Shown here one piece after another: positions 17,312 through 26,563 of a stretch of 39,942 nt of DNA. Position 1 is the stretch's first letter; each line of letters begins with the position of its first letter. The position numbers were made by a program, and so were the translations under genes. A model generated the notes under the pieces. That model was not told the origin of the DNA and searched no databases. It saw only the letters and a list, made by a program, of their open reading frames with translations. This DNA is from an uncultured bacterium (GTDB lineage: Bacteria > Verrucomicrobiota > Verrucomicrobiia > Verrucomicrobiales > V1-33), in NCBI GenBank assembly GCA_903936775.1, contig CAIZWU010000323.1:1-39942 (forward strand). The letters run 5' to 3'.

Positions 17312-19330
17312 ATGCTTCGTTTTTTGGAATCGGTCTGGCTGGGGTTTTTCCTCGGGGGATTACTGTTGCTGGGGGTCTTTGGCACCTGGTCGGAGACCGC
17401 GCCCTTCTGGTACGGCGCCGGTCTCATCGGCGTGGCCGGAGTGGGGGCGGTGGTTTCACGGCAGGGCCGGACCGAGGAGTCCATCGGATGGGGCTGTCTC
17501 GTCGTGATGCTGGTTTTTGCGGTGTATGTGGGATGGCGCGGGTTTACCTCGGAGGTTCGTTGGCTGGCACGGCAGGATCTCGTTTTCGCCGGCACCGCAC
17601 TGGTGGCTTACGGGCTGGTGGCGGTACGTTTCACCAGCCGGCGGGCACGGTTGGCGGTGTTGGCAGTACTGCTGCTGCTGGTGGCCGCCAATGCCGGCGT
17701 GGGGCTTTACCAGTATTTTGAAAACCCCCGGTGGACCGTATTCCGCTGGTTCGGACTGCGCCGGGCGGCGGAAGTTTCCGCCGGCGGGTTTTTTGAGAGT
17801 GGCAACCATCTGGCTGGATTTATGACCTTGGCCGGGCTGCCGTTGCTGGGAGTGGCAGTGCTGGGCCGGGAGCTGGGAGGTTTCCTCAGGGCGATGGGGG
17901 GAGTGGGCTTTTTACTGGCCGGGACGGGGGTGGCCTTTTCCACCAGCCGCGGCGGGACGGTCGGCTTTTTTGGAGGAATGACCCTGCTGATCGGGGTATC
18001 CGCCCTGTTCTGGTGGAGTGAACGGAAGCAACGCCGGGGCGGACCGCGGGGCCGGACCGGCTGGTGGCTGATGGGCTTGGGATTTGCCTTTACCGGCCTG
18101 CTCGGCGTGACCAGCCTGAACCTGCGGAAATTCTTTGACGGGAACCTGTCGATCACTTCACTCAATGGGCGCGGACCAATGTGGGACGCGGCCTTGGAGC
18201 AATGGCAGACCTCTCCTCTGATCGGTACCGGAGCCCGCAGTTATGAATATATGGAGCGCGGTTTCCGCACTCTGGAAACGAAGTGGGCAACCTACTCTGG
18301 AGAAATCGACGCGATTTTTACCCATAATGACTACCTCCAATGCCTCGGCGATTACGGGTTGGTGGGATTGGGATTGGTCCTGTTGGTGGCCGGCTGGCAC
18401 ACCTGCCATGCCATGGCAGCCGTCCTGAAAGCTTCCAGCCGCAAAGAGACTCCCCACGGCAATGGGCTGGCCTCGGGATTGGTGGTGGGGTCCGTGGCCG
18501 CGCTGGCCGGGCTCATGGTGCAGGCCCTGGTAGAGTTTAACCTGCATATCGGGGTCAATGCCGTGATGACCGGCGTACTGCTGGGATTCATGGCGACTCC
18601 GGGGTTCAAATCGCAGGCCCTGCCCTCCAGCAGCCGGCCGGGAGAGCCGGAGCCACGCCCCAAGGCAGGGGCCGGGATTTGTGGACGGCGGTTGGCCATG
18701 GGTGGCATATTAGCGGCCATCTCGCTCGTTCTCCTGGAAACGGGATGGCGGCTGGCCCCGGGGGATTTTGCCTGGCGTCAAGCCAACCGGCAGCTCAGCA
18801 CTGCGGTGACCCTGCCGGAACTGATCACCACCAGCGCGACCTTCCAGCGGGCCACCTCGCTGGATCCTGACAATGGTCAGGCATGGTATCTGCGGGGACT
18901 GGTCACTCTGGAAATCGCCAGCCGGACCGCTGACAAATACGCCGCGCCCTTCTACGAAGCCTCCCTGACACAATTGGAGCGATGCCTTGAGGTCTACCCC
19001 AAACATCCCTACGCGGCGTCCCAGGCAGGGAAACTGGCCGGGTATCTGGGCCGGCCGGAGACCGCCGAGGCGCACTTCAAAACCGCCCTGCACTGGGGCC
19101 TCAATATTCAGAGCGTGAACGAGCTCTACGGTGACCATCTGATGCAGCGGAAGGAATATTACAAGGCGTTGGGCTATCTGGTGATGGGCCTGCACCTGAG
19201 TCCTGACAACGACGTGCGGGCCAACCTGGAAAAAAAACTCCACCGGTGCCTCGAACGCCTGAAGCAGCAGGGCATCACCCCGCCCCCGGAAGCCTTTTTG
19301 ACCCCGGGAACGAATCCCCCCGCGCGCTGA
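17312..19330 (+). CDS. O-antigen ligase (Wzy_C)-like membrane protein with C-terminal TPR region
   Basis: About 672 residues. The first ~440 contain roughly ten hydrophobic helices; the large periplasmic loop has GTGARSYEYM and HNDYLQCLGDYGLVGLGL, the conserved pattern of the Wzy_C/O-antigen ligase family that joins glycan chains to lipid A or other carriers. After a further hydrophobic segment (ISLVLLETGW) the final ~200 residues form TPR-like helices (SLDPDNGQAWYLRGLVTL, CLEVYPKHPYAASQAGKLA). Start ATG 17312 is chosen because it begins the first membrane helix; an in-frame start at 17201 would lie inside polX. No glycan cluster surrounds it. Confidence 0.8.
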   Translation: MLRFLESVWLGFFLGGLLLLGVFGTWSETAPFWYGAGLIGVAGVGAVVSRQGRTEESIGWGCLVVMLVFAVYVGWRGFTSEVRWLARQDLVFAGTALVAYGLVAVRFTSRRARLAVLAVLLLLVAANAGVGLYQYFENPRWTVFRWFGLRRAAEVSAGGFFESGNHLAGFMTLAGLPLLGVAVLGRELGGFLRAMGGVGFLLAGTGVAFSTSRGGTVGFFGGMTLLIGVSALFWWSERKQRRGGPRGRTGWWLMGLGFAFTGLLGVTSLNLRKFFDGNLSITSLNGRGPMWDAALEQWQTSPLIGTGARSYEYMERGFRTLETKWATYSGEIDAIFTHNDYLQCLGDYGLVGLGLVLLVAGWHTCHAMAAVLKASSRKETPHGNGLASGLVVGSVAALAGLMVQALVEFNLHIGVNAVMTGVLLGFMATPGFKSQALPSSSRPGEPEPRPKAGAGICGRRLAMGGILAAISLVLLETGWRLAPGDFAWRQANRQLSTAVTLPELITTSATFQRATSLDPDNGQAWYLRGLVTLEIASRTADKYAAPFYEASLTQLERCLEVYPKHPYAASQAGKLAGYLGRPETAEAHFKTALHWGLNIQSVNELYGDHLMQRKEYYKALGYLVMGLHLSPDNDVRANLEKKLHRCLERLKQQGITPPPEAFLTPGTNPPAR

Positions 19331-19380
19331 AATCCGGGCGGGAACCCCCCTCATCGTATTTGCCGGTGCGGCCGGGCCGA

Positions 19381-22300
19381 CTACTTCAGGACCGGCAACG
19401 GCGTGGTGAGGCCGCGCAGGAAAGCCATCAAATCGCGCAGGTCGCGCTTGGTCAGGCTTAGCCCGACCGGAGGCATGGGCGAGACCGGCGGCAGCTGCTC
19501 CTTGATACTGGATTTAGCGACCGCTTTGCTTTCACCTTCCGCCGTGCGGAGGGTGAGGGATTCGGCCGACTCGGCCATCACGGTGCCCACCAGGACAGCG
19601 CCGTCCTGCAGGGTTACCACCGAAATACCGAAGCCCGGGACAACAATGTTATTCGGATACAGCACCGAGTCGAGCATCTGGGCAGGCTGGGAAACCAGGG
19701 CCAGTCCCGTCAGGCGCGGACCGGCGCTACCGCCTTCGCCTTCCGCCCGGTGGCATTTCAGACAGGTGCCCTGGTTGGCGAAAACCTCCCGCCCCCTCGC
19801 CGGATCACCTCCCTGAAGCGTCAGGTCGTAAATGCTGTGGCCGTCTTTGGCGAGCGAGGCTTCGTAGCCAGCCAGTTTCGCCTTCAGTTCCGGTTCGGGA
19901 CGCAGCGAAGCAGCTTCGAGGAGATCCAGCCGCAGGGCTTCGGGCACGTTGCCGGCGCTGAGCCTATCGAGTTCTGCGGCCAGCAGGGCCGCGGATGCTG
20001 GCGTGGCGACCATTCCAAGAATATGATAGGCGGCGAGGAGATCGGTGGCAGAGGCCCGTTGGATGAGATCGGCGGCCAGACCGGCGGCCTTGTCAGGGAA
20101 AGCAGCGGCCGCCTGGCGGGCCGCCGCGGCCCGCAGTTCCGGCAGATCGTGGGTGGCAAAGCCCAGCGCCTGCGCGGGCGGAAGTTGCGCCAGCGCCGAA
20201 AGACGCAGCACTGACGGCTGTGCGGCATCCGCGGCCCAGGCCGTCAGTTTCTCCAAAGCCACCGGCAGGCCCAAAGTCACACTCAGGGTGAGCGCAGGCG
20301 CTTTGACTTCGCCCGGCGCTTCGTCCAACACTTTACCGAGGGTGGCTGCGACGGCGGTCCGGACCATGGCGGCATCGCGCGGCGGCAGAGGGCGCCAGAG
20401 TCCACTGGTGGGATCGATGGGCGGCGGGTTCACAAAATTCTGCAGGGTGCGCAGGGCCAGCAACCGGTGCTGTTCCGACAGCGTGCGGGTCGCGGCGAGG
20501 CTGACCAACGCGCTGGCGGCGGCGGCATTGCCCTCGACCTGCAGCGATCTCAGCACGCGGCGGAACTGGATGTCATTGACCAGGAAAACCGGGGCATCCA
20601 CCCCGGTCAGGCGCCGGGCCGTTTCCCTCAAGGCGGGCCGGGCGGCGGGGATCGGCACATCCACGATGGCCCGGACGGCTTCACCCGCGATGACAGGATC
20701 GGCATCGGCCAGGAATGAGGCAATCCCCTCGTGCTTCAGGCGGCGCAGCGCCAGCACGGCGGACAGACGCACCGCCGGAACCGGGTGGTCAACGAGCGCG
20801 GCGATTTTTTCCGGTTTGGCGCAACCTGTCAGGGCCATCACCCCGCTATGCCGCAGAAAGGGATCGGCGGAACCTTGCCTCGTGATCATGGAAAGAACGC
20901 CCGGAACCGATCCCTCAGTGCCAAGCTGGCCCAACGCGATGGCAGCAAGACCGCGCACCCGCGGCGACTCATCGCGCAACAATTCAATGATACCGGACGA
21001 AGCCCCGGCATCCCTGAGCTGGCCGAGGGTCCGGGCGGCCTGGGCGCGGGTTTCGGCATCCGGATTCGTCAGATAAGGCCGGATTTCCTGCAAGGCATTG
21101 AGTTGCCCCAAGGTCCAAATCCCTGTCCAGCGGGCCACGCCTTCCGCCTTCAATGTGAAATCAATAACCGCCTTCAACGAGGCCGCCCCCTGCTCTGCCA
21201 GCGCGTAGGAAGCCCGCAGCCGGATGCGTTGATCTGAGTGGCCCAGCAGCTTCGTCAATTCCTCCATCTTCAATCCGCCCATGCCCTGCTTCAGCAAAGC
21301 CGCCGTCTCCGCCACCACCGGGCGGGATTGCCCTTCCGGCCATTCCATCGTATAGACAGCCCCCTTGCCGGAGGGCTCCCAGCCGCCGCCGAAGTCCAAT
21401 ACATAGAGTTTTCCGTCCGGCCCGAAGTCAGCGTCGGAATTTGTGATGCCCGCGTGGTAAAGATGCTGGTCCTTCACGGCATATCCCGCGCCTTCCGGAG
21501 AAACTTTAAAGTTCCACAGGAAGCACTGGTTGGAGGTGCCCTTGTAATCGCAGATGAAGAAGCTGTTTTGATAACGGTCCGGCAGGGAAAGGCCGGAAGT
21601 GAACGTCAGGCCGGAAGGGCCGTCGGTGAAATTCATCAGCGGCGGCAGAATCCACTGCGGCTGACCTTGGTGGGAGGGCTGCCAGAGCTTCTCCGCGAGC
21701 CAGTGTGGCGATTGGGCAAAACCGCCGTCCTTCAGGTAAGCCTTGTAAGTCGTCAGGGCCTGATGCCCGAGATGCCAACCGGTTTCCCCGCCTTCCATCA
21801 GATAACAGATCCGCGCCCCGTCTCCCTGGTCACAATTGTTGTCTACCGTGAACAGATCCCCCCGCTCATTGAAGGCCAGTTCCTGGGGATTGCGCAGCCC
21901 ATGATAAATCTGCTCCACCCCGGTGCCATCGGGACGACACCGGAAGGCCGCCCCGGTATCCGGGCTGGAAAAGGTGACCCCCTCTTTTGTGGTGAAATGA
22001 TACCCCCGGTCCCCCATCGAAAAATACAGCATCCCATCCGGACCCCAGACCAGCCCATGCAGATCGTGTCCGGAAAGACTGGTGCGGATTCCGAGGCCAT
22101 CGAGCAGCACTTCCCGGGCCTCGGCCTTGCCGTCCCCATCCGCATCCTTCAACCGCCAGAGTTTCGGCGAGCAGGTCAGGTAGAGATCCTTGTTGCGGTT
22201 CAACCCCTGCAGGACTCCAATCGCCGGACCGTCCACCATATCCCGGAAGTCGCCGGTGAATTCCCCGCTTTCGTCCGCCGTGCCATCGCCATTCCGATCC

Positions 22301-22701
22301 ACCAACCGCACCACCCGGTCCGCCTTTGCCGTGAAATACCCCGGCGCAAAGTCCCCCGCATATTTGGTCAACATCGCCCGGCGCTCCTCCAGGTTCATCA
22401 CCGCCAAGTCATCCATGATCCAGTTGGTGTGCCGCCGGTTGTCCTCCACCCCATTGGCAAAACGATAGGTCTCGCAGACATACACGTCCCCGCCATCGGT
22501 GATAGTCAGGGCGGTGCCGTTCTGCACCTGAGGCTCCTTGGCAAACGGACGGATCTTCAACCCGAGCAGACGCGAGGCCGGCTCCGATTTCTTGATCTCC
22601 GCAAAAGGATCAATCTTCTCCGGCGCGGCGGCAGCAGGCACCGCGAGGGCGGCCACCGGGACGAAGGCGGAACAACAGACGGCGGAAAGAAGGCGGCGCA
22701 T
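19381..22701 (-). CDS. PVC-type large secreted protein: propeller-like + HEAT-like + C-terminal cytochrome c
   Basis: A 1106-residue exported protein. After the signal peptide (MRRLLSAVCC to VPAAAA) comes a membrane-bound-dehydrogenase-like, propeller-type domain (about 40-460) with NGTALTITDGGDVYVCE, LRNPQELAFN and VLDFGGGWEP, and two calcium-loop-like stretches (DRNGDGTADE, DADGDGKAEA). HEAT-like helical repeats follow (about 490-940). The C-terminus has a haem-binding CLKCH (Cys980, Cys983, His984) and a probable Met ligand in PMPPVG. This architecture is characteristic of Planctomycetes and Verrucomicrobia, but the substrate is unknown. ATG 22701 is preferred over 22782 because it opens the signal peptide. 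It is divergent from lgt. Confidence 0.88.
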   Translation of the reverse strand: MRRLLSAVCCSAFVPVAALAVPAAAAPEKIDPFAEIKKSEPASRLLGLKIRPFAKEPQVQNGTALTITDGGDVYVCETYRFANGVEDNRRHTNWIMDDLAVMNLEERRAMLTKYAGDFAPGYFTAKADRVVRLVDRNGDGTADESGEFTGDFRDMVDGPAIGVLQGLNRNKDLYLTCSPKLWRLKDADGDGKAEAREVLLDGLGIRTSLSGHDLHGLVWGPDGMLYFSMGDRGYHFTTKEGVTFSSPDTGAAFRCRPDGTGVEQIYHGLRNPQELAFNERGDLFTVDNNCDQGDGARICYLMEGGETGWHLGHQALTTYKAYLKDGGFAQSPHWLAEKLWQPSHQGQPQWILPPLMNFTDGPSGLTFTSGLSLPDRYQNSFFICDYKGTSNQCFLWNFKVSPEGAGYAVKDQHLYHAGITNSDADFGPDGKLYVLDFGGGWEPSGKGAVYTMEWPEGQSRPVVAETAALLKQGMGGLKMEELTKLLGHSDQRIRLRASYALAEQGAASLKAVIDFTLKAEGVARWTGIWTLGQLNALQEIRPYLTNPDAETRAQAARTLGQLRDAGASSGIIELLRDESPRVRGLAAIALGQLGTEGSVPGVLSMITRQGSADPFLRHSGVMALTGCAKPEKIAALVDHPVPAVRLSAVLALRRLKHEGIASFLADADPVIAGEAVRAIVDVPIPAARPALRETARRLTGVDAPVFLVNDIQFRRVLRSLQVEGNAAAASALVSLAATRTLSEQHRLLALRTLQNFVNPPPIDPTSGLWRPLPPRDAAMVRTAVAATLGKVLDEAPGEVKAPALTLSVTLGLPVALEKLTAWAADAAQPSVLRLSALAQLPPAQALGFATHDLPELRAAAARQAAAAFPDKAAGLAADLIQRASATDLLAAYHILGMVATPASAALLAAELDRLSAGNVPEALRLDLLEAASLRPEPELKAKLAGYEASLAKDGHSIYDLTLQGGDPARGREVFANQGTCLKCHRAEGEGGSAGPRLTGLALVSQPAQMLDSVLYPNNIVVPGFGISVVTLQDGAVLVGTVMAESAESLTLRTAEGESKAVAKSSIKEQLPPVSPMPPVGLSLTKRDLRDLMAFLRGLTTPLPVLK

Positions 22702-22868
22702 GGCGGAAAAGTATGATCTCCATACAACAAATGCGCCAGCCCATTTGCAAGGGCAACGCGGATCGGGCCCGGGTCGTGCCATTTGACGACACCCTGCCCG
22801 CCCGATTCCGGTGGCAGGCCCATCCCGTCCGCGATTGCACCCCGCCGCCCCCTGCGCTGTTCTATCCC

Positions 22869-23852
22869 GTGATCTTTCTAGCCGAATACCTCCACCGCCT
22901 CAATCCTGTTCTCCTGCGTCTGACCGACAGCATCCAGCTCCGGTGGTATGGCATCGCCTATGTCATGGGGTTCATCGCCGGTTACTGGCTGTTGGTCCGC
23001 TGGGCCCGCAAGGGAGTGGGCGAACTCAAGGAATCCGAAGTAGCGGACTTTATCACCTATGCCGCCCTCTTCGGCGTCCTGCTCGGCGGACGACTCGGTT
23101 ACATGCTGCTTTATACACGGGACGATTTCTTCGCCCATCCGCTTTCCTTCTTCCAGATCACCAATGGGGGCATGGCCAGTCATGGCGGCATCGCCGGATT
23201 GTTCTTTTTCACCCTCTACTTTGCGCTCAAACATAAGCGGTCGTGGCCCGGATTGGGCGATAATCTGGTGTGCGCCGCCCCCCTCGGCCTCTTTTTCGGG
23301 AGAATCGCCAACTTCATCAATGGCGAGCTTTACGGCCGCGCCGCATCGGTGCCCTGGGCCATGAAATTCCCCGAGGAAGCCACCCGGTGGTATCCCGACG
23401 CGATTGATCCCGAGCTCGCCTCCAAAGCCGAGACCGTGCGGGTGCTGGCGCTTCAAAACGGGGCGAATCCCGAATCCTGGCACCAGCAGATCATGTCTCT
23501 TTCCCGCACCAGCGACGCCTTTGCGGAAGGCCTGCGCCCGCTCCTCACGTCCCGCCACCCCTCCCAGCTTTACGCTGCCGCCCTCGAAGGACTCCTGCTT
23601 TTCGCCATCCTGTTCACCGTCCGGGAAAAATACCCAAGGGCGCCGCACGGGTTGCTCACCGGCCTGTTTTTCATCTGTTATGCGCTGCTCCGCATCTTCG
23701 ACGAGCAGTTCCGCGAACCCGACCGGCTGATCCACGGCATCACCGAAGGCCAATATTACTCGCTCTTCATGATTCTCGTCGGCGCCGCTTTTCTAATTTA
23801 TGCCAAACGGCAAAAACCGCGCCCGGCCGGTTCAGTCTCCACTGCGGGATAA
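22869..23852 (+). CDS. lgt: Prolipoprotein diacylglyceryl transferase Lgt
   Basis: Lgt transfers diacylglycerol from phosphatidylglycerol to the lipobox cysteine of prolipoproteins in the inner membrane. Family landmarks are LRWYGIAYVMGF, GGRLGYMLLY, GGMASHGG and the signature GRIANFINGELYGR, with RHPSQLY and FRE near the end. The GTG at 22869 gives 327 residues beginning at the expected N-terminus; ATG 22713 would add 52 unconserved residues and sit 11 bases from the divergent cytochrome start, so GTG is preferred. Insertion of about 50 residues between GELYGR and RHPSQLY is longer than in E. coli. The last 21 bases overlap the convergent lipoprotein gene. Confidence 0.92.
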   Translation: MIFLAEYLHRLNPVLLRLTDSIQLRWYGIAYVMGFIAGYWLLVRWARKGVGELKESEVADFITYAALFGVLLGGRLGYMLLYTRDDFFAHPLSFFQITNGGMASHGGIAGLFFFTLYFALKHKRSWPGLGDNLVCAAPLGLFFGRIANFINGELYGRAASVPWAMKFPEEATRWYPDAIDPELASKAETVRVLALQNGANPESWHQQIMSLSRTSDAFAEGLRPLLTSRHPSQLYAAALEGLLLFAILFTVREKYPRAPHGLLTGLFFICYALLRIFDEQFREPDRLIHGITEGQYYSLFMILVGAAFLIYAKRQKPRPAGSVSTAG

Positions 23853-24305
23853 CACTCCGGCCTGGCCCTCCGGCCATGCGGCTCCCTGGACGATCCAGCG
23901 GCGCAGGATGGCGAGTTCGGGGTTTGTCAGCCGGTTCCCGACTGGAGGCATGGAAATGACTGATTTGTGGGTGCTTTCGGGATTCAGGAAGAGCGGACTC
24001 TTGTCCGGATAACCCGGAACAATCCTGGGGCCGGAGGCGCCCGGTTGAAACGCGGTGCGGCGGTCCGTCAGACTGTAGAGGCCGATCATGAACTTGCCGT
24101 CATGGCAAGGCAGGCAGCGCATCGCCAAAATCGGGGCGATCTGGGTGCGGAAATCCACCGTGCCGGCCAAGGCGGCCTCCTGCACGGGGGCCGGCAGTAC
24201 CGGCGGTCCGACCGGAGCCGTCTCCGACGTATCGGCGGAAGGCGTGGAACAGGCACTCAAGCCAAGGCTCAGCACCCCGCAGGAAATCAAGAGGACGTTT
24301 TTCAT
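23832..24305 (-). CDS. Planctomycete-type cytochrome c lipoprotein
   Basis: A 157-residue lipoprotein: the signal peptide ends in LSAC (Cys19), followed by a Pro/Ala-rich linker and a compact cytochrome c domain. The haem motif is CLPCH (Cys64, Cys67, His68), preceded by FRTQIAPILAMR and followed by MPPVGNRLT, the arrangement of the planctomycete cytochrome C (PSCyt1-like) domain. A role as an electron acceptor, perhaps for dehydrogenase-type proteins such as the giant cytochrome nearby, is inference. Its 3' end overlaps that of lgt by 21 bases, head-on, and it is divergent from the pyrophosphatase gene. Confidence 0.85.
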   Translation of the reverse strand: MKNVLLISCGVLSLGLSACSTPSADTSETAPVGPPVLPAPVQEAALAGTVDFRTQIAPILAMRCLPCHDGKFMIGLYSLTDRRTAFQPGASGPRIVPGYPDKSPLFLNPESTHKSVISMPPVGNRLTNPELAILRRWIVQGAAWPEGQAGVLSRSGD

Positions 24306-24407
24306 GGAGCAGCAATAAAGGTTTAAGTTTTATGACTATCATACATCCCGGCAATTCCCAAGCCTAAAATGCCCGGCCGCAGGCTGACAAACAATCCAGC
24401 CGACTCA

Positions 24408-24435
24408 TTGCAGAATCACCATCATGTGCTATATT
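24408..24435 (+). promoter_or_regulatory. Possible sigma-70-type promoter of the pyrophosphatase gene
   Basis: TTGCAG and TATATT separated by 16 bases, ending 11 bases before the ATG at 24447. If used, the transcript would be nearly leaderless. Judged by eye only. Confidence 0.3.
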
Positions 24436-24446
24436 TTCCACTTTGC

Positions 24447-26144
24447 ATGATTCAGGCTTCTTTTGAAAAAACCGGCGCGGGCAAGTTGCCGGTCTACGTG
24501 ATTGGTCATAAAAACCCCGATACCGACGCGATTTGCTCGGCGATCGGCTGCGCGGAGCTTCTCCGCCTTACCCGGTATCCCGACGCCGTGGCCGCCTGCT
24601 GCGGTGGACTGAACCCCCGCACCCGCTGGGTGCTGGCGCGGGCAGGACTGGAGGCTCCCCACCTCATCATGGACCTGCGGCCCACCGCCGAGACCATCTG
24701 CCGCGCCGATGTCATCCAAGCCCGCGAGCACGAAACGTTTCTCGATGTCTACCAGCGCATGGAACGCGCCGAAGTCCGCACCATTCCCATCGTGGATGCC
24801 GAAGGCCATGTTACTGGCCTCGCCAGCATCCAGGACCTGCTCAAACTCCTCCTCCACAACATTGAGGACAAGACCGAGGCCCGCCGCGTCCGCACCACTC
24901 TCGCCAACATGGCCCGGACGCTCGAAGGGCACATCGCCTGCGGCACCGATCTTGATACCGAACTCGATTTCATTCTCACCGTCAGCGCCTCCAGTGAGGA
25001 AACCGTGGAGGACCGCCTGCATGAATACCCCCGCGAGCAGCTCGTCGTGGTCGTGGGCGACCGCCCGGAAGTCCACCGCATGGCCCTCGATGTCAAAGTC
25101 CGCGCCATTGTCCTCACCGGCGGAGCCCAGATGGCGCCGGAGCTGCTGGAGCGCGCCCGGAAGGAAGGCTGCGCGGTCATTTCCTGCCATCACGATACCG
25201 CCAGCACCACCCAGTTGATCCGCTGTTCCCGCCGTATCGCGGATGCCGTGGACCGAACCTTCAAATCGTTTGGCGCCAAGACCCACATCGCCAATCTGCG
25301 CACGGAGATCCAGCACACCCCCCAATCCCTCTTCCCCGTGGTCCGCGAGGACACCGGCAAGCTGGTGGGCGTTTTCTCCAAGTCCGACCTGCTGGAACCG
25401 CCCCGCCAACGCCTCGTCCTGGTGGACCATAACGAACTCTCCCAGGCCGTCCCCGGAGCGGCCGATGCCAATATTCTGGAAGTGCTCGACCACCACCGGC
25501 TCAGTGGCAATCTGGTCTCGCGCGAACCGATCCGCTTCATCAATGAGCCGGTCGGCTCCACCTGCACCATCGTCGCGCGCCTTTATCAGCTCTCCGGCCT
25601 CCGCCCTTCCCCCGCCGTGGCCATCTGCCTCTGCGGCGGGCTGATCAGCGATACCTTGAATCTGACTTCCCCCACCACCACCAATACCGACCGCGATATC
25701 CTCAGCTGGCTGGCCGGCCAGGCGGGTATTGTGGTGGATGAATTCTCCCGCGACTTCTTTGCCGCCGGCTCCCTGCTCCGTGCCTCCCCGGCCGAGACCA
25801 TCCTCAACACCGACCGCAAGGAATTCATCGAGAATGGCTGGAACATCAGCATCAGCCAGATCGAAGAGCTGAGTCTGGAACACTTCGCCAGCCGCGCGGA
25901 CGAACTCCGCCAGGCGCTGCACGCCATGGCCACCGACCGGCAGTATGACTTCGCCTGCCTGATCATCACCGATATCCGCAAGCACTACAGCCTGCTCCTC
26001 ACCACCGGCAGCCAGTCCGTGGTCGACGAAATTGACTTCCCCCACCTCGCCCCCGACCTCTTTGAGATGGACGGCGTGGTCAGCCGCAAGAAACAATTCT
26101 TCCCTTCCATCTGCCGCGTCCTCGCCCGCGCCACCAAGGGATGA
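24447..26144 (+). CDS. ppaC: Family II (Mn-dependent) inorganic pyrophosphatase with CBS and DRTGG domains
   Basis: A 565-residue DHH-family pyrophosphatase. The metal site begins at GHKNPDTDAI (His21, Asp25, Asp27) and continues in LVDHNE and VLDHHR; the C-terminal DHHA2 domain ends with SRKKQFFP, which binds pyrophosphate. Between the first motifs and LVDHNE is a regulatory insert of about 250 residues: a CBS repeat (about 80-130, ending GLASIQDLLKLLL), a DRTGG-like domain (about 160-260), and a second CBS repeat (about 270-310, GVFSKSDLL). In characterised CBS-pyrophosphatases these bind adenine nucleotides and tune activity. ATG 24447 opens just before the first beta-strand. The last ~45 bases of this gene recur at 28238. 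Confidence 0.93.
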   Translation: MIQASFEKTGAGKLPVYVIGHKNPDTDAICSAIGCAELLRLTRYPDAVAACCGGLNPRTRWVLARAGLEAPHLIMDLRPTAETICRADVIQAREHETFLDVYQRMERAEVRTIPIVDAEGHVTGLASIQDLLKLLLHNIEDKTEARRVRTTLANMARTLEGHIACGTDLDTELDFILTVSASSEETVEDRLHEYPREQLVVVVGDRPEVHRMALDVKVRAIVLTGGAQMAPELLERARKEGCAVISCHHDTASTTQLIRCSRRIADAVDRTFKSFGAKTHIANLRTEIQHTPQSLFPVVREDTGKLVGVFSKSDLLEPPRQRLVLVDHNELSQAVPGAADANILEVLDHHRLSGNLVSREPIRFINEPVGSTCTIVARLYQLSGLRPSPAVAICLCGGLISDTLNLTSPTTTNTDRDILSWLAGQAGIVVDEFSRDFFAAGSLLRASPAETILNTDRKEFIENGWNISISQIEELSLEHFASRADELRQALHAMATDRQYDFACLIITDIRKHYSLLLTTGSQSVVDEIDFPHLAPDLFEMDGVVSRKKQFFPSICRVLARATKG

Positions 26145-26312
26145 GGCGCCGTTGTCGGTCAACTCCATGAAAACGGGCTGGGCTCCCCGCCGCCGCGTGA
26201 AGGCGCCATCCCAAGCTGACCTGGGCTGCAGCCTCCCGGTCGTGAGGCTCGATTCCTGTCACAAACGCAAGGATTGCGCCAAGGCACCGGGAAATAATAT
26301 CCAGTCCTTGCC
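26102..26312 (+). repeat. Copy A of duplicated segment (ppaC 3' end plus adjoining sequence)
   Basis: Covers the last ~14 codons of ppaC, its stop, and about 165 bases beyond. It aligns with 28238-28498 with exact runs of about 20 bases (for example TCCCTTCCATCTGCCGCGTC and TCCCCGCCGCCGCGTGAAGG) and 15 bases (CACAAACGCAAGGAT), plus an indel of about 50 bases. On the minus strand both copies encode AILAFV[TK]GIEPHD. The rest of the 26.1-26.6 kb gap shows no gene. Confidence 0.8.
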
Positions 26313-26563
26313 ATGGCCGCTCTTCCGCCACTCGATCCGCGTGGCTCCCCCAAGAACGCCACCCCCTTCACTAACACTTTAAAACAAAAAGTCCGCGCTG
26401 TCCGGTCCGCCTTCTCAATAAGTTGCCTGGCTAGTGGAATACCACGCGTTGAGACCAACACCCACATCCCCCCCCGGATTCCGTGCTGGGGGCGGGCAAC
26501 CCGGTAATTCCCCGGGCAATTGCTATTGGAATGAGTCAATCAGCTGTTGGCAGCAGGATTGAA

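Noticed and set aside
21238..22716. 492-codon open frame antisense to the giant cytochrome
   Set aside because: No domain or signal; rich in His, Arg and Gln as expected from reversed codons.
24429..26168. 579-codon open frame antisense to the pyrophosphatase gene
   Set aside because: Composition of Gly, Ala and Asp repeats without motifs; the sense gene is complete.
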